A stretch of DNA of 64,000 nucleotides from Streptomyces rapamycinicus NRRL 5491 (GCF_024298965.1 NZ_CP085193.1:620001-684000); one strand, 5' to 3'; positions 17,740 through 27,173 are shown, counted from the stretch's first letter. The notes: generated from the letters alone by a model not told the origin. A program made the numbers and translations.

Positions 17740-17825
17740 CCTGGCCCGCTCTTGCGCCGACCCCGCCGCCCCACCGGCCGGGGTCTCCGGTACGCCATCC
17801 CCCCGACCTTGGAAGGAGAACCACC

Positions 17826-18464
17826 GTGTCCGGCGTGATACCCCCCGCGCAGCCGCCTCCCGACCCCCCGCACCACGGGCTCGTGCATCCCCTGTCGCTG
17901 TGGCGCTGGCGGCACAATCCGCTGTACCGGTGCACCGACCGTCTTCAGGGCCGGATCGCACTGGCGTTGTTGCTGCTCGTGCCGATCCTGGGGCTCGGTG
18001 CCACGTTCGCCATCGGTGACGCCGCCCACCGCCACTACCGCGCGGCCGCCGAGCACCAGCGCCAGGCCCTGCACCGCACCACCGCCGTCCTCATCCACGA
18101 CGCCCCGGGGCATCCGGAACCCGGCTCTGCGGAGGCGAGGGAGAACCGCTACCCGGCCACGGTCCGCTTCACCGACCCGGACGGACGGACCCGCACCGCC
18201 GAGGCCGACGTCCTGCCCGGGCTGGACGCGGGCAACTCCGTCCGCGTGTGGGTCGACGCGGACGGAGCGGTCGCCGAGCCGCCCATGACCACCGAACAGA
18301 TCCGCAGCCGCACCATGGGCTGGGCGCTCGTCGCCTTCCTGACCGTGCTCCTCGCCGGTGCCGCCGCCTACCGCTGCGCCGCCGTGGTCCTGCGCCGTCG
18401 CAATCTCGCCGAGTGGGACACCGAGTGGGCCGAGACCGCGCCACGCTGGACCACGTCCCCCTGA
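17826..18464 (+). CDS. Rv1733c-type membrane protein
   Basis: 212 residues from GTG with GGAAGGAG seven bases upstream. Two hydrophobic segments (IALALLLLVPILGLGATFAIG near residue 50, WALVAFLTVLLAGAAAY near 170) flank an extracytoplasmic domain of about 100 residues with TVRFTDPDGRTRTAEADV. A conserved N-terminal LWRWRHNPLYRCTDRLQG fits the Rv1733c family. The M. tuberculosis member belongs to the DosR hypoxia regulon, but its molecular function is unknown. It ends the plus-strand operon that starts with the two DksA-like genes. Confidence 0.78.
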   Translation: MSGVIPPAQPPPDPPHHGLVHPLSLWRWRHNPLYRCTDRLQGRIALALLLLVPILGLGATFAIGDAAHRHYRAAAEHQRQALHRTTAVLIHDAPGHPEPGSAEARENRYPATVRFTDPDGRTRTAEADVLPGLDAGNSVRVWVDADGAVAEPPMTTEQIRSRTMGWALVAFLTVLLAGAAAYRCAAVVLRRRNLAEWDTEWAETAPRWTTSP

Positions 18465-18480
18465 GCCGCGGCCGACAGCA

Positions 18481-18528
18481 GCCGCGCCCCCGGCTCAGGA
18501 AGCCTTGACGATGGGCCGGGGGCGCGGC
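18481..18528. terminator. Bidirectional hairpin between Rv1733c-type and collagenase genes
   Basis: Perfect 14-base arms (18481-18494 and 18515-18528) around a 20-base loop, between convergent genes. The very GC-rich stem without a T tract is normal for Streptomyces terminators. Confidence 0.7.
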
Positions 18529-18558
18529 CTCGATGCTGGTGCCGGTGCTGGTGACAGA

Positions 18559-20910
18559 TCAGCCGCGGAGGGGGCCCTCGCAGGTGTAGTCCGACGTGCC
18601 CGCGCGCTGGTCGGACCAGATGTCCACCTCACCGAACCAGCAGTTCATATCGGTCAAGTTGTTGTCGCCGCCCGCGGCCCGGTCGAGGATGAAGTAGTCG
18701 ACCGTCCCGGACATGTCCTCGAAGACCGCGTCCGTGTCCCCGGCATCGGTCAGGTTCGCGGTGATCCGGCCGGTGCAGACGAACCGGGGACGCTCCGGCG
18801 CTCCGGTGGCACGGCAGTTCGGGTCGGACGCGGTCGTCGCGGTGAAGGAGGAGCGGATCTGGTCGGCCGAGGTGTCACGGAGCTCGCCCGGGGGCGTGTA
18901 GGTGGTGTGGGGCACGTACAAGTCGCCGACGTGGGCGATCTGTTCGTCGAGGAAGCGGTCGTACGCGCTCTGCAGCCCCGCGTCCCCGCCGAGCCGGCCG
19001 CGCCAGGCGTCGAAGGCCGCCGGGTCGTCGGAGCGCAGGTCGCGGTACATCTCCCGCAAGAGGGAGGGGTGTTCGGTCCACAGGAACTCGAAGAACGTGC
19101 CCGCGTAGTCGTAGAAGCGGAAGCCGTCGCCGTCGTACGTCGCGTGCAGGAGCTGGTTCACGGTCATGCGCGGCCCGCCGCCTGCCGTGTCGTCGATGAT
19201 CCCCTGGACCAGGGACTTGCGGACCCGGATGCCGTCGCCGCGGGTGGCGCCGTCGAAGAACTCGGCAGTGCCCTCGTCCATCGCGGTGGTCCGGTCGCCC
19301 TCGTACCAGGGGCCCTCGCCGAAGAGTCCGGGCACCGCCCAGCGACCGTTGAGGTAGTGGGTGTACTCGTGGCGGAACAGCTCCTCCAGGGTCAGTGAGG
19401 AGTCCTGCGGGACGCGGCGCTGGTACGTGTAGAAGGTCGCCCCCCGCTCGATGTAGACGCCGCCGTTGTTGGTGTCCATGCCGGTGAGCAGCGGGTGGAA
19501 GTTCTCGTAGTCGGCGCGGGAGCCGTACAGGACGACGTGCAGTGTGGTGTTGGTGTCGCCCGCGAGGGGCGCATCCGTGCCGAGCACACGGTGGAACTGC
19601 GCCTTGACCTGCTTGCTCGCGTAGTACAGCTGGTCGACCGTGTCCCGGTCGAGGGCGGTGCGGACCTGGATGCCGTCGGTGCCGTCGGCGCCGTAGACGT
19701 ACGTGTACGGGAAGAGACGCTTCTCGATGTCGTCCTTGCACACGTGGTACGGGGCGCAGGCTTCGAACACCCCCAGCCAGGTGGCGACCTTCGCCCAGGG
19801 GGCGCTGCTGTCCCCGAAGTTGTGGGCGGTGGTGTCCAGGAGGTCGCCGAGGCCGGAGACGATCTCGTCGCGGAGCCCTTCGATCTGGCCGAAGCGGCCG
19901 TACTCGCTGAGGGCGTCGCGTATCACCCAGGCGTTGGGCCCGTCCTTGAGGTGGGTGTAGCCGGCGAAGGAGCTGAAGGTGGCCCGGTATGAGGGGTCGG
20001 CGGTCACCGCGGCGTGGAAGTCGGCGTCCTTGTTGCCGGGGTACACCCCGAGGTAGTTCACGGTGAGCGCCGCGAGGGCGGCACCGGCCCAGGAGGTGTC
20101 CTGGGCGGTTTCGGGGTGCTGGGCGTCCATGGTGGCCAGCACCCGCTTGATCAGGGGCAGTTGGTGCTGGCGCAGGCCGGGGGCGGAGGCCGCGTCGAGG
20201 GCTTCGCGCAGGGTCTCGGCGTTGGGCCGGGTGACGTCGAAGGTACGGGCGGCCGAGCCGAAGGCGTCGACGGCCCCGCGCATGGCGTTGACGGTCGGCG
20301 CGTCGGTGATGTCGATCTCGTCGTGCGAGAAGTCCTGGTACGCCACCGCGTGCAGGTAGGTGAACATCTCCAGCAGATGGCTGCCGTCCTTGCCGTCGTG
20401 GGAGGCGGCGAGTTGGCCGATGCGGCGGGAGACGGCCTGGACATGGTCGTCCGACATGACGGGGACGAGCCGCTGGTCCCAGGTCCAAAGGATCGAGCGC
20501 AGACAGCCGTCGGCGGTGACGGCGGGGTCGGCCAGGAAGTCGGCGAACCCCTCCGGGGGCAGGCCGGTGACGCCGTCGAGCGTGCAGGGCACGGATGCCT
20601 TGCCGAGTGTGGCGTGCGGAGTGACGGCGCTGCCCCGGCTCTTCGGCTCGGGCGTCCGGGTTCCGGGGACACCGCCACCGGTGAGGCCGCCGGGGGCGGG
20701 GACCTTACGTACCTGGCCGGGCGCCTTGGCCAGGCGGTCGGCCCTGTCGAAGGGGTCGGGCGAGGCGGCCGGCCGTAACGCCGAAGGCCGCGCGGGAGCG
20801 GGGACGGCCGCGTGTCCGGACGGGGTCGCCGTCACGCAGAGCGTCACCGCCGCCAAGGCCGTGAGCAGACTTCCGCGCGTGGATCCGCGCAGGTTTCTCA
20901 ACTGGAACAC
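18559..20910 (-). CDS. Secreted microbial collagenase (peptidase M9)
   Basis: 783 residues from GTG at 20910 with AGGAG six bases upstream. A signal peptide is visible (RGSLLTALAAVTLCVTATPSGHAAV). An M9N-type activator domain follows (residues about 90-400, GLPPEGFADFLAD, MFTYLHAVAYQDF). The catalytic domain carries the zinc motif HEYTHYL and the downstream Glu region MDEGTAEFFDG. The C-terminal 110 residues with two Cys pairs resemble a binding or pre-peptidase-type domain. It should cut collagen or gelatin outside the cell. The divergent aminopeptidase P and the GntR gene suggest a proline-rich peptide utilisation set. Confidence 0.9.
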   Translation of the reverse strand: MFQLRNLRGSTRGSLLTALAAVTLCVTATPSGHAAVPAPARPSALRPAASPDPFDRADRLAKAPGQVRKVPAPGGLTGGGVPGTRTPEPKSRGSAVTPHATLGKASVPCTLDGVTGLPPEGFADFLADPAVTADGCLRSILWTWDQRLVPVMSDDHVQAVSRRIGQLAASHDGKDGSHLLEMFTYLHAVAYQDFSHDEIDITDAPTVNAMRGAVDAFGSAARTFDVTRPNAETLREALDAASAPGLRQHQLPLIKRVLATMDAQHPETAQDTSWAGAALAALTVNYLGVYPGNKDADFHAAVTADPSYRATFSSFAGYTHLKDGPNAWVIRDALSEYGRFGQIEGLRDEIVSGLGDLLDTTAHNFGDSSAPWAKVATWLGVFEACAPYHVCKDDIEKRLFPYTYVYGADGTDGIQVRTALDRDTVDQLYYASKQVKAQFHRVLGTDAPLAGDTNTTLHVVLYGSRADYENFHPLLTGMDTNNGGVYIERGATFYTYQRRVPQDSSLTLEELFRHEYTHYLNGRWAVPGLFGEGPWYEGDRTTAMDEGTAEFFDGATRGDGIRVRKSLVQGIIDDTAGGGPRMTVNQLLHATYDGDGFRFYDYAGTFFEFLWTEHPSLLREMYRDLRSDDPAAFDAWRGRLGGDAGLQSAYDRFLDEQIAHVGDLYVPHTTYTPPGELRDTSADQIRSSFTATTASDPNCRATGAPERPRFVCTGRITANLTDAGDTDAVFEDMSGTVDYFILDRAAGGDNNLTDMNCWFGEVDIWSDQRAGTSDYTCEGPLRG

Positions 20911-21031
20911 CGTTGGCTCCTGTGGGGGAGGCGGCAAGGGCTATTGGGGCAGCGCCGCTTCAGGGCCTGAATCGCCCTGTGCGGGGCCGCACATGAGAGC
21001 GCGTGGTGCCATGTGATGCGTAACGTAATAA

Positions 21032-21045
21032 TGTGAAATTGCACA
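21032..21045. promoter_or_regulatory. TGTG-6-CACA dyad in the collagenase/aminopeptidase divergent promoter
   Basis: A 14-base dyad with 12 of 14 positions symmetric, 66 bases before the aminopeptidase start and 122 bases before the collagenase start. It could bind a CRP-like or GntR-like factor; the GntR gene two genes away is a candidate. Confidence 0.4.
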
Positions 21046-21110
21046 GAGTGCAAGGCCCTCGACGCGACGGATCGCGGCGAGCTCGTCAACGTACGGATCA
21101 AGGAGGACCG

Positions 21111-22484
21111 ATGCATGATCCCCTGACCGGCGCACCTCGGACGGCCGGCCATGACCTCCCCGTCTCACCGGAGTTCGAAGTCTTCATGGCGGGCGGCTGG
21201 GCGCCGATCCCGCTGCCCGCGGACATCCGGCCGGCCGCCGCCGACTTCACCGCCGCTCGCCGCGCCCGGCTGTCCGCCCGCTTCCCGGGCGAGCGGCTGA
21301 TCATCCCCGCGGGAGAGCTGAAGGTCCGCTCGAACGACTGCGACCACCGCTTCCGGCCGTACAGCGGGTACGCCTGGCTCACCGGTCTGACCGGCGAAGA
21401 GCAGGCCGGGCACGTCCTGGTCCTGGAGCCGGACGGGCCGCACCGGCACGAGGCGGTCCTGTACGCGCGGCCCCGCTCGCCGCGCACCGATGACGGCTTC
21501 TACCGGGACCGGCGCTACGGCGAGTTCTGGGTCGGCCGGCGCCCCGACCTCGACGAGACCACGCGCATGACCGGCATCCGCTGTGCCGTCATCGGCGACC
21601 GGGCGGGGCTGCCGCCGGGCCGCGACGCCACGGCCGACGCCGAACTGTCCGCGGCCTTGAGCGAGTTGAGGCTGATCAAGGATGCCTGGGAAGTGGGGCA
21701 GCTGCAGCTCGCCGTGGACCACACGGCCGCCGGTTTCGAAGACGTCGTACGCGCCCTGCCCCGCGCCCTCGCCCATCCACGCGGCGAGCGCTGGATCGAG
21801 GGCGTCTTCGGCCTGCGCGCCCGCGCGGAGGGCAACGGCACCGGCTACGAGACCATCGTGGCGTCCGGTGCCCACGCCTGCGTCCTGCACTGGATACGGA
21901 ACGACGGGCCCCTGGACGCACGGCGGTTGCTGCTTCTGGATGCGGGCGTGGAGACGGACAGCCTCTACACCGCCGACATCACCCGCACCCTCCCGCTCTC
22001 CGGTCGGTTCTCCCCCGTGCAGCGGCAGGTGTACGACCTCGTGCTCGCCGCCCAGGACGCGGGCATTGCGGCGCTCAGGCCGGGCGCGAGCTTCCGGGAT
22101 TTCCACCGGGCCGCGATGCGCGTGATCGCGGAAGGGCTCACGGACTGGGGTGTGCTCAAAAGCCCCGAGGGCGACTTCCACCGTCGCTACACCCTGTGCA
22201 GCAGCGGACATATGCTCGGACTCGACGTCCACGACTGCGCGCAGGCACGGGCGGAAACCTATCTGGACGGGGTGCTGGCGGAGGGTCAGGTGCTGACGGT
22301 CGAGCCCGGACTCTACCTCCAGGCCGACGACGAGACGCTCCCGGACGAACTGCGGGGCATCGGGGTGCGCATCGAGGACGACCTGGTCATCACCGCCGGA
22401 GGAGCACGGCTGATGTCAGGTGCCCTGCCACGCACCCCGGACGCGATCGAGACGTGGATGGGAGAGCTGATCGAGAGTCGCTGA
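21111..22484 (+). CDS. pepP: Aminopeptidase P family (Xaa-Pro) metallopeptidase
   Basis: 457 residues; ATG preceded by AGGAGG. The N-terminal domain (FTAARRARLSARFPGERLII, YLTGLTG-type AWLTGLTGEEQ) and the pita-bread catalytic domain are both present. Metal ligands appear in order: Asp in LLLDAGVETDSLY, Asp in TADITRTLP, His in SSGHMLGLDVHD, Glu in TVEPGLYL, Glu in VRIEDDLV. The enzyme removes an N-terminal residue before proline. Divergent from a secreted collagenase, it likely finishes digestion of proline-rich peptides in the cytoplasm. Confidence 0.9.
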   Translation: MHDPLTGAPRTAGHDLPVSPEFEVFMAGGWAPIPLPADIRPAAADFTAARRARLSARFPGERLIIPAGELKVRSNDCDHRFRPYSGYAWLTGLTGEEQAGHVLVLEPDGPHRHEAVLYARPRSPRTDDGFYRDRRYGEFWVGRRPDLDETTRMTGIRCAVIGDRAGLPPGRDATADAELSAALSELRLIKDAWEVGQLQLAVDHTAAGFEDVVRALPRALAHPRGERWIEGVFGLRARAEGNGTGYETIVASGAHACVLHWIRNDGPLDARRLLLLDAGVETDSLYTADITRTLPLSGRFSPVQRQVYDLVLAAQDAGIAALRPGASFRDFHRAAMRVIAEGLTDWGVLKSPEGDFHRRYTLCSSGHMLGLDVHDCAQARAETYLDGVLAEGQVLTVEPGLYLQADDETLPDELRGIGVRIEDDLVITAGGARLMSGALPRTPDAIETWMGELIESR

Positions 22485-22613
22485 ATCGGCAGCGGCAGCC
22501 GCATCCGCACACGGGCACCCGCGAGAACAAGGCCCGCGAGAACAACATGACATTGTACTCTGGTGATCCTCTCGGCCGTGAAGGCACGGGGCACGAAGGG
22601 AACACCAACCGTC

Positions 22614-23300
22614 ATGGGCCACCTCAGGCAGCGCAACCTCATCACCACCAGGGAGCGGCTGCGCGACCAGGTGGCCCATGCCCTGCGCGCCGCGCTGATA
22701 TCCGGCGAACTGCGCCCCGGCGAGGTCTACTCGGCACCCGGCCTGGCCGAGGACTTCGGCATCTCCGCGACGCCGGTGCGCGAGGCGATGCTCGACCTGA
22801 CCCGCGAGGGCCTCGTCGAACCGGTACGCAACAAGGGCTTCCGCGTCACCGAGGTCAACGAACGCGACCTCGACCAGTACACCGAGATCCGCGCCCTGAT
22901 CGAGGTCCCCATGATCGGCCGGATCACCCGCGGCGCCGCCCGCGAGGACCTGGAAGCGCTGCGCCCGGTGGCGGAGGAGATCGTGCGCGCCGCGCGCGAG
23001 CACGACCTCATCGGCTATCTGGAGGCCGACCGTCAGTTCCATCTCTCCCTGCTCGCGCTCGCCGGAAACGACCGGCTCGTCGAAACCGTCGGCGACCTGC
23101 GGAAACGCTCACGCCTGTACGGACTGACCACACTGGACGAGCGCGACCAGCTGATCCCGTCCGCCGAAGAGCACATCGAGCTCCTCGATCTGATGGCCGC
23201 GGGTGACGTGACGGGCGCCGAGGCGTGCATGGCCCGCCACCTCGGCCATGTGCGCTCGCTGTGGGCCAAGCCGGGTCGTCCCCAGCCGCAGGGCGGATGA
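22614..23300 (+). CDS. GntR family regulator, FCD subfamily
   Basis: 228 residues from ATG 22614; a GTG at 22563 is an alternative start. The N-terminal winged helix (RDQVAHALRAALISGELRPGEVYS, LAEDFGISATPVREAML) is GntR. The C-terminal all-helical FCD domain carries the metal/ligand residues in YLEADRQFHLSLL and the final HIELLDLMAAGD, MARHLGHV. FCD regulators usually sense carboxylates or amino acids. It follows the aminopeptidase gene by 129 bases and may control the peptide-utilisation set. Confidence 0.87.
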   Translation: MGHLRQRNLITTRERLRDQVAHALRAALISGELRPGEVYSAPGLAEDFGISATPVREAMLDLTREGLVEPVRNKGFRVTEVNERDLDQYTEIRALIEVPMIGRITRGAAREDLEALRPVAEEIVRAAREHDLIGYLEADRQFHLSLLALAGNDRLVETVGDLRKRSRLYGLTTLDERDQLIPSAEEHIELLDLMAAGDVTGAEACMARHLGHVRSLWAKPGRPQPQGG

Positions 23301-23366
23301 CCGGGCCGGTGGCGGTCTGCCCACAACAGCCGCGGCCACCGGGCCGCGACCGTTGTCATCGCCGGG

Positions 23367-24992
23367 TCAGTCGTGCGGTGTGGTTTCGGCTCGCCGCCCG
23401 GGAGCGGGAATGGCCGTCGGCTTCTTGTGCGGGCTGAACAGGAAGCAGCACAGGGCGGCGGCCACCAGGGCCACGGCGCATGCCACGAGGGCGGTCTGCA
23501 TGGCGTTGACGAAGCCGGTGGCGAACGTGTCAGCGGTGACGCGTTCGTACAGGCCGGCCGTGGCGGGGTTCAGACCACCCGGTGGCGTGGGCGGACGGTA
23601 GTCATGTGCCGCGGCGGTGCTGCGGTCGATGAACTGGGCGCGCAGATCCTCCGGTAGCCGGCCGGCCCGCCTCTCGGCCTCGCCGCGCAGGGTCGAGGAG
23701 AGGCGGGCCGACAGCAGGGCGCCCAGCACGGCGGTGCCGAGGACACCGCCGATCTGCCGGGTGGTGCTGGAGACTCCGGAGGCCGCTCCGGCCAGCCGGG
23801 GATCGACACCGTCCATGGTGGCCTGCTGCAGTGGTGCGAACGTGGCGCCGCCGGCGATCCCGATGATGGTCAAACCGGGCAGCAGGCTCCATGCGCCGCT
23901 GCCGGGGCCGACCATGGCGACCAGCACCAGCAGGCCGACGGCCAGCAGTGTCATCCCCGCCAGCAGGATGTACTTGCCGCCGAACGTGTCCGACAGCCGC
24001 CCGGCGTACATCGAGCCGGCGGCGGTGAGCACGGCGTTCGGCAGAACCACCAGACCGGTCTCCAGTGCCGAGTACCCGCGTGCCATCTGCAGGTACAGCA
24101 CCAGCACGAACATGATGCCGATCATGCCCAGTTGGAAGACGAACCCGACCCAGTTGCCGACCGCGAAGTTGCGCGCGCGGAACAGGGCCAGTGGCATCAG
24201 GGGCTCGTCCCGCTGCCGGTGCTGCCGCAGGACGAACACCGCCAGCAGCGCGACACCGGCGACGATGACCGAGGTGATGCTGATCGGTCCGGTGATGGTG
24301 CCCCAGTCGTAGCGTTCTCCCTCGATCAGGCCGAACACGATGCCGCTCAGCCCGGCGGTGGCCAGCGCGACGCCGAGCAGGTCGAGTCGGTGGCGGCGTT
24401 CCGAGCGCATGGGCGGGGCGAACGTCCAAGCCAGCACGGCGGTGGCGATCCCGATCGGAACGTTGGTGAAGAAGATCCAGCGCCAGCTGAGGTGGGCGAG
24501 CAGGAAGCCACCGAGGACCGGGCCGACGATCGGCGCGAAGCCGACGATCGCACCGAACAGGCCGAACGCCCTGCCCCGCAGATGCGGTGGAAAGATCGTC
24601 AGGATCGACGAGATGACCTGCGGGAACAGCAGCGCGCCGCCCACTCCCTGCACCAGCCGGGCGGCCAGCAGCTGGGGCGGTGAACCGGCCAGCCCGCACA
24701 GCGCCGAGGCGATGGTGAAGACGATGACGCCGAGCACGTACAGCCGCCGGTATCCGAAGATGTCACCCAGCCGCCCGGTGGTGATCAGCAGTACCGAGAA
24801 GAGGAGCAGATAGCCGTCGATGACCCACAGCACCTGGTCGTAGGTGGCGTCCATGCTGTGGATCAGTGTGGGGACGGCTACGTTGACGATGGATCCGTCG
24901 AGCAACGACATGAAGAAGCCGATGCACATGATCGCGAGAACCAGCCACGGACGCCGCGTGGCGGGTTGCTCGGGGGATTTGACTTCCGGCAC
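23367..24992 (-). CDS. MFS drug-resistance transporter (DHA2/EmrB-QacA type)
   Basis: 541 residues from GTG 24992, preceded by AGGGAGG at eight bases; the frame is open to 25145. Fourteen hydrophobic segments can be counted. DHA2 signatures are LLDGSIVNVAVPTL in helix 1, motif A GRLGDIFGYRR after helix 2 and motif C AIVGFAPIVGPVLGG in helix 5. It probably exports toxic or hydrophobic compounds by proton antiport. No dedicated regulator is adjacent; the flanking SDR/TetR pair points the other way. Confidence 0.88.
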   Translation of the reverse strand: MPEVKSPEQPATRRPWLVLAIMCIGFFMSLLDGSIVNVAVPTLIHSMDATYDQVLWVIDGYLLLFSVLLITTGRLGDIFGYRRLYVLGVIVFTIASALCGLAGSPPQLLAARLVQGVGGALLFPQVISSILTIFPPHLRGRAFGLFGAIVGFAPIVGPVLGGFLLAHLSWRWIFFTNVPIGIATAVLAWTFAPPMRSERRHRLDLLGVALATAGLSGIVFGLIEGERYDWGTITGPISITSVIVAGVALLAVFVLRQHRQRDEPLMPLALFRARNFAVGNWVGFVFQLGMIGIMFVLVLYLQMARGYSALETGLVVLPNAVLTAAGSMYAGRLSDTFGGKYILLAGMTLLAVGLLVLVAMVGPGSGAWSLLPGLTIIGIAGGATFAPLQQATMDGVDPRLAGAASGVSSTTRQIGGVLGTAVLGALLSARLSSTLRGEAERRAGRLPEDLRAQFIDRSTAAAHDYRPPTPPGGLNPATAGLYERVTADTFATGFVNAMQTALVACAVALVAAALCCFLFSPHKKPTAIPAPGRRAETTPHD

Positions 24993-25340
24993 TCCGGAGA
25001 CCTCCCTGAGGGGAACCGTCTGCGGGGCGGTGACACGGACCAGGCCGCCGATGCCGGAATGGCGATATGGCTGGAACACGGACCCGGGCAGATCCCCCGG
25101 GGCTCGGAAGGAACCAGAAGGGCCGACACGCGTCGCCACCATCACAGAACACCCTTTTCCAGGATGTGATGAGTGACTTCCACCTTCCCCGTGTCATCGG
25201 GACCCGGGTGAAGCTGGTTGGCGAGGCGGAATGCCCAACGGTGAGAAGCCGGTTGGGAGCCTAGCACGCCGTATTCGGCCCGCACGCACGGGAGATGACC
25301 CGTCCGGCGATGCGCTTGAGCCCTGCGTGGCGGACGTGGG

Positions 25341-26264
25341 TCAGGCGGGGGTGGCGGGGACTCGGAAGTAATGGCCCTTGTCGAGGTCTTCGAGGAGGCC
25401 GGGGTGGGTCGGCCGCCAATCCAGCCATTCGCGGGTCAGGGCGTTCGACGCCGGGAGGTCCTGGCCGAGGAAACCGCCGAGCCAGGCGAAGTGCCCGGCC
25501 GCGTCCTCGGTGGCCACGGAGGTCACCGGTACCTCGAGGTGACGGCCGATCACCTCGGCGATGTCCCGGATCGGGACGCCCTCCTCCGCGACGCCGTGCA
25601 GCACGGATCCCGCCGGGGCCTTCTCGGCCGCCAGCCGGAACAGCCGTGCGGCGTCGAGGCGGTGGACGGCCGGCCAGCGGTTGGCGCCGTCCCCGATGTG
25701 GCCGGAGACGCCCTTTTCCCGGGCGATGGCGACCAGGGCCGCCATAAAGCCGTTGTCCCCGTCACCGTGGCAGGTCGGAGACAGCCGCACCACGGACGAG
25801 CGCACGCCGCGCGAGGCGAGTGCGAGCACCGCCTGGGCGGTGGCCGGGCGGACCGAGACCGGCGAACCGTCGATCGTGGGCGTGTCCCGCTCGGTCGCCA
25901 CACGCCCGGGCGCGAGGCCGACCAGACCGGAGGCGAGGACGAAGGGGCGACCGGTACCGGAGAGCGCGTCGCCGAAGGTGTCGACGGCGCGGCGGTCGGC
26001 CTCGGCAGCACCCTGGAAGTCGCCGGTGAAGGCGATGTCGTGCTTGAAGGCGAGATGGATCACACCGTCCGACGCGGCGGCGGCGCTCCCCAGGACGTCG
26101 AGGTCGTCAACGGTGCCGCGGACCACTTCCACCCCGGCGGCGGTGAGGGCGGCGGCGGAGGCGTCGGAGCGGGCGAGCCCGACGACCTGGTGCCCCGAGC
26201 CGATGAGCTCGGGAACGACGGCGGAGCCGATCCAACCGGACGCACCGGTCACGAAGACGCGCAT
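25341..26264 (-). CDS. NAD-dependent epimerase/dehydratase-type SDR
   Basis: 307 residues, ATG 26264 with GGAGT eight bases upstream. Extended-SDR nucleotide site MRVFVTGASGWIGSAV; ligand residues in GVIHLAFKHD; the usual YxxxK pair is replaced by a region reading SPVSVRPATAQAVL, so this is the atypical branch common beside TetR genes in Streptomyces. It is divergent from a TetR gene whose two operators overlap its promoter, so it is probably induced by the TetR ligand. The substrate is unknown. Confidence 0.85.
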   Translation of the reverse strand: MRVFVTGASGWIGSAVVPELIGSGHQVVGLARSDASAAALTAAGVEVVRGTVDDLDVLGSAAAASDGVIHLAFKHDIAFTGDFQGAAEADRRAVDTFGDALSGTGRPFVLASGLVGLAPGRVATERDTPTIDGSPVSVRPATAQAVLALASRGVRSSVVRLSPTCHGDGDNGFMAALVAIAREKGVSGHIGDGANRWPAVHRLDAARLFRLAAEKAPAGSVLHGVAEEGVPIRDIAEVIGRHLEVPVTSVATEDAAGHFAWLGGFLGQDLPASNALTREWLDWRPTHPGLLEDLDKGHYFRVPATPA

Positions 26265-26285
26265 GAGAGATACTCCAGAATCATC

Positions 26286-26337
26286 GATGTCAGCGACTGT
26301 CATCAGACTTTAGCACCTGATGTCAGTCACTGCCATC
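26286..26337. promoter_or_regulatory. Two tandem TetR-type operators
   Basis: Two 19-base dyads of form GATGnCAG-3-CTGnCATC lie at 26286-26304 and 26319-26337. They differ at only three positions and are 33 bases apart centre to centre, three helical turns, on the same face. They span the divergent SDR and TetR promoters. Confidence 0.75.
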
Positions 26338-26352
26338 GCGTAGGATCTGAGC

Positions 26353-26919
26353 ATGGGCAGATGGGAGCCGAACGCGCGGGGACGGCTGGCGAAGGCGGCG
26401 TTGGAGCTCTACGGCGAGCTCGGCTACGAACAGACCACGGTGGCGGAGATCGCCAAACGGGCCGGCCTCACCGAGCGGACCTTCTTCCGGCACTACGCGG
26501 ACAAGCGCGAGGTGTTGTTCGACGGATCGAGCGCGCTGCAGGAGCTGTTTGTGACCGCGGTCGCCGAGGCGCCGGAGTCCGCGGCACCGATCGACGCGCT
26601 AACGGCGGGGCTCGAGGCGGTCTCCGCGGTCTTCGAGGGTCGGCGCGAGCACGCCCGGCAGCGCCAGGCCGTCATCGTGGCGAACGCGGAACTCCGGGAG
26701 CGCGAGCTGATCAAGCTCGCCTCGATGTCGACCGCGCTCGCCGACGCCCTGCGCCGACGCGGTGTCGCGGACCCGGCCGCGAGCCTGACCGCCGAGGCCG
26801 GGATCGCCGTCTTCAAGGTCGGCTTCGAACTCTGGCTGACGGCACCGGAGGAGCGTGAGATGTCGCGGTTGATGCGGGAATCGCTGGCCGAACTCCAGGC
26901 CGTGACCGCGCGCGGCTAG
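26353..26919 (+). CDS. TetR family transcriptional regulator
   Basis: 188 residues. The helix-turn-helix is strong (AALELYGELGYEQTTVAEIA, RAGLTERTFFRHYADKREVL). The ligand domain is all helical with an acyl-like pocket. The ATG lies 16 bases after the second operator dyad, implying autorepression. The divergent SDR is the likely target. The SDR/TetR arrangement repeats that at 9.6-11.0 kb, but the two TetR proteins belong to different subgroups. Confidence 0.9.
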   Translation: MGRWEPNARGRLAKAALELYGELGYEQTTVAEIAKRAGLTERTFFRHYADKREVLFDGSSALQELFVTAVAEAPESAAPIDALTAGLEAVSAVFEGRREHARQRQAVIVANAELRERELIKLASMSTALADALRRRGVADPAASLTAEAGIAVFKVGFELWLTAPEEREMSRLMRESLAELQAVTARG

Positions 26920-26966
26920 CCATCGCCTAGCTCGCGCACCATGTCGTCGCCGCACACCCCTCCCCC

Positions 26967-27167
26967 GTGCCGGACGCCACGGTCATACGTGTCGGCCGCA
27001 GCAGCGCCCTGGCCGGACTCCCCTGCTCCATCGACCGCGACGACCCGCTCCCGTGGAGCCTGGTCCGCGATGAGGAACCGCTCCACCCGGGCCTCCCCCG
27101 CCTGCGCCACCGTGTCACCCTCACCCGCGTCGCCGGCGGCCCGCCCACTCCCACCTCGGAAAGGTAA
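26967..27167 (+). pseudogene. Short ORF, possible tail of a lost biosynthetic enzyme
   Basis: 66 codons ending seven bases before the thioesterase start and immediately upstream of an AAAGG ribosome site. The ending LRHRVTLTRVAG could be a final strand of a larger enzyme, but I do not recognise the family. It may be the 3' end of a truncated gene that once preceded the thioesterase, or chance. Confidence 0.2.
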
Positions 27168-27173
27168 GCCCCC

